Source of the DNA: Oreohelix idahoensis | Lineage: Eukaryota; Mollusca; Gastropoda; Stylommatophora; Oreohelicidae | DNA length: 64,000 nt | Direction of reading: 5' to 3' | Assembly: GCA_024509875.1 (NCBI GenBank) | Contig: JAMPIV010008064.1 | Coordinates: forward strand, 247,794 to 311,793 | Part shown: piece by piece, positions 46,598-57,700 of the stretch | How the letters are laid out: each line of letters starts with the position of its first letter | How positions within the stretch are numbered: the stretch's first letter is position 1 | The notes under the pieces: model-generated | The model's database searches: none | Told to the model about the DNA's origin: nothing | Seen by the model: only the letters and a program-made list of their open reading frames with translations | Position numbers and translations under genes: made by a program

Positions 46598-46850
46598 GTA
46601 CTTTTCAACATATGTTATGTCATGCTTATAAGTAATTAATGTTAATATGAGTGTGCTATATTATTATTTTACTTTACAACGTTGAATTCCTTGAGTTTGA
46701 TATGTAAAATGCATATGAGAATAAATGAATTCAGTATGAAAGGTGAGAGAAAGGAAGGGCAGAATGTCAGACGGGCCTGCATGCCCAATTCTCAACTCTT
46801 TGAAAATAAAGTTCGTTCGTTCGTTCATTCGTTCGTTCCTTCTGGCTTTC
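46598..46850 (+). repeat. SINE-like unit B with (GTTC)n tail
   Basis: Repeats unit A (ACTTTTCAACATATGTTATG ... CTTTGAAAATAAAGTTC) and ends in GTTCGTTCGTTCATTCGTTC. Beyond it, LTR-4 integrase sequence resumes (AACGAGCTGACATCTC side). The two units plus the microsatellite form one inserted block of about 950 bases within pol. Confidence 0.65.
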
Positions 46851-47950
46851 TTCAGATTATCATTTGCTAATTTCCAGCCAGTTTTTAACCGAGATGTCAA
46901 CTCGTTCACATACTGGTATGATGAGGTTACAGTCTCTTCTGCTTTCTCATCTGTCCATGTCCTCATTAAGGATTCTAGTGGACCTTTGATGGACCGACCA
47001 AATAACAATGTTGCAGGTGCCATTCCTGTTGAACTGTGTGGGACTTCCAGATAAGCAAATAATGCAGCGGGTAAGTAGAGATCCCATGTATCAGGTTTTT
47101 CATGTGCCATCTTTCGCAGGATAGAAATAAGAGTTCCATTAAATCTTTCTTCCTGCCCGTTCCCTTGGGCGTGATAGGGACTACAGTGAAAGTGTCTGGC
47201 TTGGAAGATCCTGAAAACTTCCTCAGTTAGTCTCCCCTTGAACTGAGATCCATTATCAGTCAAGATTTGGTGGGGAAATCCTAACCTCGTGAATATTTTA
47301 AGTAACGCCTCTGCCACATGTTTTGAATCTATGGATGACAAGGTTACTGTCTCTCCCCACATAGAGCAAGTGTCCACCAGAGTAAGAATATAACTGTTTC
47401 TCCTCTTGGTTCGTGTGAGAGGTCCAACAATATCCACTGCAACTCTCTCAAATGGAGTTCCCATGAGTGGCATTTCTCCAAGAGTTGCAGGTGCAGTCCA
47501 ATGCTTTGGAGCTACCCTTTGACATTATGGGCAGGATTTGACGTATCTTTTTATATCTTCAGTAATTCCTGGCCAGAAATAGTGACACGCTATTCGTTGT
47601 CCCGTGGCGCTAATTCCCATATGTCTACTAAAGGGTATATCATGTCCTAACTCCATCATCTTTTCCCTGTGTGAAGAGGGTAGAACCAGTTGTCCATGGC
47701 CATTGAATCATGTTCCAGCTTTTATATAAAGCAATCCATTCTTCATATAAAATTCTCCTTTATTTGGAGGGGTATGGCTTTTTGGTAGTTTTCTAAAACA
47801 AGGCTTTAATGAGCTATCATCAGCCTGTGCTTTTCTCATCTCCTCTGGATGGGTATTTATTGGGTTGTCTTCCTCCTTCCTAGACTGTGACCTGGTCTGT
47901 ACTGCTGCCATAATCACTGGTCTTTTGGGGCTTCCCAAAACACATTACAC
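46851..47950 (-). pseudogene. LTR-4 integrase and linker
   Basis: The linker 47938-47708 has TRSQSRKEED and MKNGLLYIKAGT. A frame break follows, with HHCC finger remnants at about 47610-47520. The core from 47473 carries MGTPFERVAVDIVGPLTRTK (first Asp), TDNGSQFKG (second Asp) and AQGNGQEERFNGTL (Glu), then GMAPATLLFGR. The coding runs into the GTTC tail of the inserted repeat. Stops near 47522 and 47706 confirm decay. Confidence 0.8.
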
Positions 47951-48025
47951 CTCAATATCAGAGGTTAGATTGGTTCATTTATAACTGCTGCTCTAATCAC
48001 TCCTTCCACATAGCGAGTTTTGACA

Positions 48026-49250
48026 TTAATTCTTGCTATGGGCAGTGTCATGGTTGCTATATCCTTGGTTGCTCCATGTATCTCCACTGTTTCTGTGGTA
48101 TATTGATCTGGATGCACCAGGTTTAGAATTCAAGACTGAGTCAAAGTCCAATCCAGTATCATAAAGGCACTTGATAGTGGTACCATTACATACTACTTCT
48201 TCACACGCAGGGGGATGATGAAATTCATGCTGCCCTGTAGACAGTTCCTTTTTTCCCTTGTTTCCTGTTTTGAGGCATGCAGCGAAATATGGAGGGTTCT
48301 TTTTCCTACAGTCTTTAGTATGGTGATTATTCATTTTACAAATTTTACACCATTTTTCTCCTTGTCTGTAGGGTTTCTTATCCTGTACCTGAGGGTTCCT
48401 GTCTCTTTGGTCATATTTAGGCCTGTCATAACCTTGTTTGTATCTATGTGGTTGGTCCCTATTTTCAATCTTATTTTGGATTTGTGGGGCTCTACTACTA
48501 TCTCCTTGTTTCTTCTTAACTCCAGCTATTTCTGACTGAACAGCTTGGTATCTCTCAGCAACTGTTAGAATCTCCCCCAATCTCTCTGCACCTTGTTCCA
48601 TAAGAAATTTTCTCATGTCTGGAGACATAGACTCTCAATTGCTCCATCATGACCATTTCTTTTAGGTCTTGAGTTTTTCCAAGAGTAGTCCACTTCCCCA
48701 AGTAGGTTTCTAATCTTGCAGAGAATTGGTGGTACGTCTCTCCAGAAAGTAGCTTGGCAGTTCTAAATTTCTTCCTTTAAAATTCTGAGTTCTTTTCATA
48801 GCGGACTAGCAATGCCTGCTTCAAGAGCTCATAATCTTCTTGGTCTTCTCTGCCAAGTTTTGCAAAAACTTCATAAGAGGCTCTCCTCTGCTCTTGTGAT
48901 AACTTAAGGCTCCACTTCTATTTCTCTGGGCCATAGTTAGTAGCTAATCTCTCGTACCTACTTAAAAAGACTCAATATCATCACTCATGTTCCCTTTGCA
49001 ATCTCCTTTCTTCAGCCTCAGCAACTTGTCTTCTCTCTTCCCTATCTGCTTCTATTTGTAATCTTTTAGCTTCCCTTTCAGCTTCTATCTGTAATTTCCT
49101 TTCTGTTTCCACTTTCCTATCTTCTCTTTCTATATACTTGTCACATTCAGTAGTGACATATTTAATAAGGTCCTCCCCCACTTAATCCAAATTCTCTTAC
49201 CGACTGCACTGTAGCAGAGCTAAATTTTGTCAAGTCTGCCATTCTCTTGC
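48026..49250 (-). pseudogene. gag: LTR-4 gag with SCAN-like block and CCHC knuckle, protease start
   Basis: Starts with MADLTKFSSATVQSVREFGL-like text at about 49240, then a Glu/Arg coiled coil (AEREAKRLQIEADREERR, 49181-48981). A broken stretch 48980-48630 contains FRTAKLLSGETYHQFSARLE, then LKEMVMMEQLRVYV, which resembles the SCAN domain (EQFL..., then FLMEQGAERLGEIL). 48628-48026 has one zinc knuckle CKICKMNNHHTKDC and a protease-like CLYDTGLD. Frame breaks occur between these parts. Unlike LTR-1, -2 and -5 it keeps a retroviral-type CCHC knuckle. Confidence 0.75.
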
Positions 49251-49513
49251 AGTCTTATCAATATACAAATTATAAACTTAATTAAGATACCAACTTAATC
49301 AATATACAAACTTAATTAACATACAACCACTGTAAGCTCATCCAGTCACCAAAATTTGGTTATATACTCACTAATATTACAATGAGTTATATTTATTTAT
49401 TACTTTCTTTCTCTTATTTATAATTACTTTACTCCTACTTTTACCCTTACAACTGACTGTCTAAAAGTAAAGACCCCATGGTATTAAGTGAAATCCCGGA
49501 AGGAGACACTAGA
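49251..49513 (-). other. LTR-4 leader remnant and possible 5' LTR end
   Basis: Contains repeated AACTTAATTAA-like bits and the primer-like TGGTGACTGG near 49345. The rest is AT-rich, with no coding. It abuts the dispersed repeat at 49514. Confidence 0.4.
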
Positions 49514-49817
49514 TGTCGCGAGAGGTTCAGATGTTATTAAATATATGATATATTTGATATCCTGGACAAAAAGATGTATCAGATGACACCAGGATAGTGC
49601 CAGATAGGAGACTGGTCTTACAAGAAATACCTCCTTCTCTGTAAAGAGCAAGGGTGTATCGATAATCAAAGGTAGGGTCAAGCTGTATAAACCTTCAAGT
49701 ATGGAGATAGTATTTGTTCCTGAAGGTCTAAGTGCTACCTCTCAAGATCCTCCCTTGAAAATTGGTTATTATATTTGTATTGACTCTGCTACAGGATTAA
49801 TTAATTAACTAAGTATG

Positions 49818-49821
<4 letters not shown>
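49514..49821. repeat. dispersed repeat, copy 2, left flank of mariner copy 2
   Basis: Near-identical to 7037-7343 and likewise followed by (TA)n and a mariner. The sequences left of the two copies differ, so both repeats start at TGTCGCGAG. Confidence 0.75.
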
Positions 49822-49863
<42 letters not shown>

Positions 49864-49864
49864 N

Positions 49865-49898
<34 letters not shown>
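49822..49898. repeat. (TA)n microsatellite with one ambiguous base
   Basis: About 38 TA units; the only N in the window is at 49864. Confidence 0.95.
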
Positions 49899-51053
<1,155 letters not shown>

Positions 51054-51533
51054 ATGATAGGAAACTCTTTACAGAGCGATACAACAGGAAGCAATCTGAT
51101 CATCAGAAGAAGTCCCCCCGTCCGACAAGTATTTCGGCCCTATATACTCCTTTACACTCTAAGGGGGGCGGGCCCACTTGGGTCATGACTCCCAAGCGTC
51201 TCAGCTTCCTGTTGTCTTGCATCGAAAATGAACCCATTTCACTTATGGCAGCAACTTTAAATTCCACAACTCCGCCAGCCGTGGAGGCAATTGTGAAAGT
51301 AACAAAGAGAAGACAAATTATTCCGTTCGTTCCGTCGCACACACTGAGACACCAGCGCGAAGTCAACGAGTCGCCACTGCGCGTTCCCCACTGGACTATT
51401 GATACTGACACCCCTTATAGTATACACCGCTTGTCGCCCCTGAGTCGCAGCCCGTTCACTAGTCCACCACAAACCTCAGCGTATTGTGGACTTAGAAAAA
51501 TTCCTGGTGTTTTCTGTACCGCAGCGTTTATTG

Positions 51534-52034
51534 TTACGATCTCCATTCCCCATTGCGGTTGTTCCACAGCCAGCCTGATGCCTTTTCGGCAGTTTCACTA
51601 AGCCTCTTCAGGGCCCTTGTTCTCGACTGTCCCCTCAGCCCCAACAGTTTCAATAGATCATACACTGATGCAGCCACAAGCCCTCTTGCGCCCACTTCAA
51701 CAGCCATGACCCTTGCAGTGAACCCATCGTGTCTCAGATCCGCGGCCAGATCACTATACTTGGCCGCTTTGAACGAATGTTGCTCATCTAATCTGGATTC
51801 AAATGGCACGGTCAGTTCAATCAGTATGACCTGAAGCGTTGCTGCAGAATGAAGCACTATATCCGGCCGTCTCCGCGATTTTCGGATACTCTCTGGATAT
51901 GCCCCTCGTCCAGGTAGGTCTACCACCATCTCCCAATCATTTGCACAATCAAGAGGAGATGGTAAACTGCTACCAGGTTTATTCGGTTTGGGGTGTGCTG
52001 ACTTTCCTGCCCTCAGAAAGTATGTGTTTGCGGT
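51534..52034 (-). pseudogene. LINE restriction-like endonuclease domain, C-terminal part (copy B)
   Basis: Continues the 61330 fragment across LTR-5: YFLRAGKSAHPKPNKPGSSL, then RRPDIVLHSA (PD of the PD-(D/E)XK site), ILIELTVPFESRLDEQHSF (E and the following helix), and a C-terminus [12 protein letters not shown]. The frame is open over its whole length, so the element may have been intact here before LTR-5 inserted. Confidence 0.85.
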
Positions 52035-53182
52035 TGTTGCTGTCATTTTCGACGGAGTCATCTGTCAAGTTATTTGCTTATGTTTGTATCATAAGTATAA
52101 TTGTGTCTTTACCTGCGATGTCAGGTTGATTAGGGGTTGTCTTCCCTTGTTTATTCATTCATTGTGTTTGACCTGTAGGGTCAGAGGTTGACAGTTCGGC
52201 GTAGGCCTATGGGAAGGTTTTTTTAAGCGGGAGTGAGATATACTTCCGGGAAGCCGGGAGGTCCTGTTTTTCTGAAGGGACCAAGAGTCCATTGTTTTTC
52301 GGGGAGAATCTTCGAAGTAATTGCTATGGCAGTTTTCCCCAGTGAATCTCTGTGCGTCGGGATGACGACAGAATTCCTTGTTTAGTTCTGAGGATTCATT
52401 TTCCAGGTAATACCGACCTTTATGCATTATTACGCTTTTCGGTGGCAGAACATGTAAAGGATTACCTAGGGTGAACAGCAGCTCACTGATCCGCCATTTC
52501 AGAACTTATATATTTGTGCTCGAGGTAGCCATCCAAGACTGTTAGTCTTATATTGTCCAGAAATCCAGTGACGAAGATATATTGTGGGAGCCGCAGATTG
52601 GCGGAGTTCATATCTACAATAAGTATTACTGCAGGGTTGATGATAACCTATTTAACAGAAGTACACGGCCGACGTCAGAACGAGGCCTGTGCTTTCGGCT
52701 ATTATACTACAGCCTGATATGTGCAATTGGCGGGGAGTGCCAAGTTGCACCTGTGTGTCAAAGTAACTAAGGCATCTGACGCGTTTAGTCAGAGACGCCA
52801 AGGGCGACGCTACGAACTGTCATTATTGAAGAACTTTGCTATTGACCATGCACGTCTATTCTGATGTTTACCTTTTTGAATGCCAAATGTATACCTATCG
52901 ATGTCAGGTCAGCATGACCTTGTTACACTGACTGTTCCTGTTGATACTATGTGTGTTCCCGTCAATAAATGTCTTGAAACATGCCTGCAGTGTCAAAGCA
53001 TCCTTGATTACTGCATGTGAGAGTATGGGTTGCAGGATCTACATCTATACGAGCCTAAACACATTCGCGCCTTCATTCGCACCCACACTCAATTCATCAT
53101 ACGCTCGCACTACACATCTAACAACATGTATACTGTCTTGGGCCAGTGATCACATCAACAAGGAAAAAAAAAGACAGTTACA
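52035..53182 (+). repeat. LTR-5 5' long terminal repeat
   Basis: TATA-like CTTATATATTTG at 52504-52515 and a polyadenylation signal AATAAA at 52964-52969. If transcription starts about 30 bases after the TATA and ends shortly after the AATAAA, the repeated R region would be about 450 bases. Ends TG...CA. Confidence 0.93.
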
Positions 53183-53440
53183 TTTCTGGTGGACCAGTTA
53201 CGTGGGCTCTTATGATACATTTCTTGTCGCCAATGTGGCCTAGAAACTTACATTTCTGATGGACCAGATCTGTGGGTTTAAAAAGAACAGAGCGAGCATT
53301 TGACATTATTGTTGACATTTATGGATCCAGAAATTTACATTCCTGGTTGGCTGTTACATGTATGATGTCTCCAGTTTTGTCGAGAAAGTTACAAGAAGGA
53401 CAAGTACACATTACACTTCTGATCTGTGGGTCTAAGCTAC
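53178..53440 (+). promoter_or_regulatory. LTR-5 primer-binding site and repeated LTR/primer junctions
   Basis: After a 4-base spacer (TTTC) the primer site is TGGTGGACCAGTTACGTG at 53187. The junction itself, TTACATTTCTGGTGGACCAG, recurs as TTACATTTCTGATGGACCAG (about 53249), TTTACATTCCTGGTTGG (about 53334) and, weakly, ATTACACTTCTGATCTGTGG (about 53410). The tRNA is not identified. Confidence 0.65.
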
Positions 53441-54755
53441 ACACGGGACAGCCGTAACACACAGCGCTAATTCTACACTTGCAAGTTTTGGCTACAACAG
53501 GACAGATATAGGTCATCAACGGTTGACCCAAATAAACAGTACGAGCTTTTATATTATAATGCTACATAAAGCATAACAAGACATGTACTGAAGTTAACTA
53601 CTAGGCATTTGCTACGTGGACCATAACTGCATAGAAGGCGGGTTCCTATTGTAAACAGTACTGCTGGTTGTTACACGTTTCATTCAACAACAGACTTTTC
53701 TAGGTCAGAGCATTCAAGCTACATTGTTGGAGGTCAAGTGTCTGTAAACAGTACGTGGAAATAGTAAACATTCAATGTGCAAGCCCTAATTTGAGAAGGT
53801 CATAGTAACTTTGGTTCGTGAATACCACTTTATGTTACAGTGGATTTGACGTTCAGTGCGCGTTTGACATTTCGTTTCTGTGTTCGCAAGGAGCAAGGAA
53901 TTTATTTTAGTTTCAGCTGTGACTGAACTTGTTCTGCAACACATTGAAATTGATTGCTATATGTTTATGTTACTTCTACTGTTTTTGTGTATTTTTCTGC
54001 GGGTTTTTCGGTTGGTGGGTCTTACGGTAAATATGCCACTTGATCGAGGCTTACTGTAAGCGTTCTGTAGGTGCAAATTTTCTTAATTTGGAAATTTGCT
54101 AGTGACAATTGGTCGCTATTGATGTTAGCTGTGATGTAATTGTACTTAACGTTGTTTTTGTAATATTTTGTCTGTTTTTCAGTTTTGATTGTCGATTTGT
54201 TTTGTTTGTATTCTGTAGGTCTCTCCTTTCTTGTGTATTTCTCTACACATTTTTGGTTAAAACAGTGTTGCCATTTGTATTGTTTTGTATTTTTGTCTTT
54301 GTATTTTTTTTTTGGTTGTACTACATTACTGTCATGCACAGTCTACATACACATACTTGGTCATGTTTTGATATTATTGATAAGGTAGACTCTTCATATA
54401 GAGTTTCTTAATAAAATATTATTATATAAGATATTTATACAAGTTCTTTGATAAAAGACTTGTTATCTACAAAGATTGAGACAAGGTGAAATACATATTC
54501 AAGTTCTTTATAAAAAAAAGACTTGTGCCCATAGTGAGTGGGATATAAGGGAATTTTTTTTTCCACAGGTACTCAAGTGATTTTTTGGGTACATTATAAA
54601 CAAGAGGAACATACAAAGTCTTTGTCTAAGACTAAGACAGTAAAATAAAGTGAAGTGAGTATACAAGTCTAGCATTTCAGACTTGTCTCCCATTGAAGTG
54701 GGATAAGGTAATTTATTTAATTTTTTTTTTCAGGTTTCTGATCTCAGTAGACAAG
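53441..54755 (+). other. LTR-5 leader with repeated hairpins
   Basis: About 1.3 kb without a gene. Hairpins of the type ACAAGTTCTTTG...AAAGACTTGT lie at 54439-54463 and 54499-54527, with relatives at about 54613 (ACAAAGTCTTTGTC) and 54662-54690 (ACAAGTCTAGC...AGACTTGT). Two ~170-base units each end in a pyrimidine run plus CAG (54555-54568 and 54719-54733), which look like 3' splice sites. The second lies 23 bases before the gag ATG. Confidence 0.6.
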
Positions 54756-57700
54756 ATGTCTACATTGGACTACTTTATTACACAAGGGAGAGCCCTTGAT
54801 AAGACTGGTCAACAGTTAGAACAATGGGCTGTTGCTCAGTATGACAAAGCATTAGCTGCAGAAGAGAAAAAAACTATGGCTGAAGAGAAGAGATTAGAAA
54901 GAGAAGCAGCTGCTGAACAAAAAAGGCTAGACAGAGAAGCTGATATTGCTGCTGAACAAAAGAAATTGCAGATGCAGGTGGAGGAAAGGAGATTTGAAGC
55001 TGAACAAAAGAGATTAGACAAAGAAGCTGAACAAAAGAGATTAGACAAAGAAGCTGAACAAAAGAGATTAGACAAAGAAGCTGCTGCAGAGGAGAGGAAA
55101 GCTCAAGCTGCTGCAGAGGAGAGGAAAGCTCAAGCTGCTGCAGAGGAGAGGAAAGCTCAAGCTGCTGCAGAGGAGAGGAAAGCTCAAGCTGAGGCTGAAA
55201 TCAGAAAAATGGAACATGAGGAAAGAAAACAGAAGATGGAACTTGATGAAAAACTCGCAACTTTGGAGTTAGAGAAATTGAAATTGGCGAGTACGGGTGC
55301 TCAGCAAACAACTTCGAGTACGACAAGGGAGTTTGTTAGTAGGATTAAATTGCCTCATTTCAATCCTTTAAAGGATGACGTAGCAGATTATCTAGATAGA
55401 TTCCAATTTTTGTGCGATACGCATAACATAAAAAAGGAAAAATATGTTGAACAACTGATGCCATTTTTTACAGGTGACACAGTGACTACTCTTATGACAA
55501 TAGACGAACATGAGAGGACTAATTATGATGTTGTCAGGGCAGCATTACTAAAAAAATATCAACTAAAACAAGAAGACTATCGTCTTCGTTTTAGGACAAT
55601 GTTGCCAGAAAATGGAGTAGATTTCTCTGATTTTGTTACAAAGATACGTCGTACATTTACACGATGGGTTGAGTTGTCTCAGATTGAGAAAACATATGAA
55701 GGTCTAATGGACTTATTATTGCGAGATAAGGTTTTGTCATCTGTTAATGATTCTTTTCTTGCATTCCTTCATGAGCGTAAGCCTAAAAACTTAAAAGAAA
55801 TGGAGGAATACTGTTGTCAGTATGCCACAGCACATCCCCATGCTACAGTTAGCAATTCTAAAGTGAAAGAAGGGTTGCCAGCTGCTTCGGCAACACCATA
55901 TGGCCCTAATTTCAAAAAAAAATTTCAGGGTGCTCAACAAAATTGGAATAGGGGAAGTAATCAAAATTACACTCAGAAGCGGAGTAATCCAACACATGAT
56001 GGTTCTTCGTCTATGCAGTGGAGACAAGATGGTAGTTCTCGTAATTTTAGTGGTAATAATTTGAGACACTTTCGCAAAGGCTATCCAAATAATAACTATT
56101 CAAATTTTCGAGGTAATCATTCTCGACGTCAAGATTATGACGATGGTGAATTTAGAAACCGGGATTCAAACCGGAATGATGATTACAATAGGCAATATGA
56201 TAACAATTACAGGGAAATAATTATGAATGATAGTCGAAATAATTACAGGGGAAATGATAATCGAGGTAGACCTAGGTTTAACAAGAAAAGACCTTACCAA
56301 CAGGCAAACTCTGCACAACAAGAGTTTGATGGAGCCTGTAATACAGCAAATGATAGTGGTAACTCTAGGGCTATCACTGGTTGTGCTTTCGATTTTGGGA
56401 GAGCAACTGAATGCCCCCAATGCTTAACATTGTTTGACTCATCAACTGTATCTACGCTAAGTTGTGGTCACCCTCTTCCTGCTCTACCTGCTACAGTTGC
56501 GCATGATGGGAGAGGATCTCTCATCTTAGATAAAGGTCTAATAAATGATAGGCTAGTCTCAGTACTTTTCGATTCGGGATGTACTACCGTCGGGGTTAAG
56601 GAGTCTCTGATAGATCCTTGCTGTGCCACTGGAAAAACAATCAAATGTGTTACATTTGGTGGTACTATGGAAAGCTATCCTACTGCTATTATTAGGATTG
56701 ACACTCCTTTCTTCACAGGAGATGTCCATGCATGTCTTCTTCCTAATCCTATTGCGGATCTTATAATCGGTCGTATTCATGGGGTTAAGGAATGCACCCC
56801 GCAACAAATTTCTAGTTGGGAAGAAAAAAACATTCAAACGGTCAATGCAGTGGTGACAAGAGCTCAAGCTCTTAATCCCCCAACTTCATCTGATAATAGT
56901 AATGAAGTTGATAGCCAAGACGAGCACTTGGTGATTTCCCATGACTCGTTTGTTAAACGTCAAGAAGAGGATCCTTCTTTGAAGAAATACTTCCTTCTTG
57001 CAAAGAAAGGGGATCCCAATCAAAATACGAATCACAAATCGTATATTACTATGAAGAATGGTATATTGGTACGAATGGTACAACACTCGGACAAGTCTAT
57101 GCATTCGCAAATTCTTGTGCCTAAGTGTATGAGAGCCTTAATTCTTCGGCATGCACACGATTCTCAGTGTGCGGGACACATGGGTTTTTCCAGAACTAAA
57201 ACTAGAGTCCTTGCGTCATTCTTTTGGCCATTCGTGAATAAAGACATCCGAATTTATTGCCGATCTTGCAAAATTTGTCAAGAGGTCAAGTCTAGGGGTC
57301 CGAGACATGCTGCTCCTATTCAGGCTGCAGATATTCCGATTCGGCCGTTTCAGAAAATGGCTATAGACATCATTGGTCCGTTCAAAATTAAGTCAGCCAG
57401 AGGACACCAATTTATCCTCACTTGCGTGGACATGTGCACGCGTTGGCCAGAGGCTATTCCTCTGAAGAGCATATCAACTGTCGATATCGCTGATGCTCTT
57501 TGGCTCGTATTTTCTCGTCTGGGATTCCCCGGAGAAATACTGTCGGATCACGGCACTCAGTTAATTTCGGACGTTATGTCTCAGGTAATGGCTACGCTAG
57601 ACATTAAAAGGTCTCTCAGTAGTATTTATCATCCAATGTCCAATGGATTGGTAGAACGTCTTAACAGGACACTAAAGAACTTACTTGGCAAGATAACGGA

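Noticed and set aside
52582..53243. Frames repeated at 60731-61100
   Set aside because: They are LTR-5 LTR sequence; no protein features.
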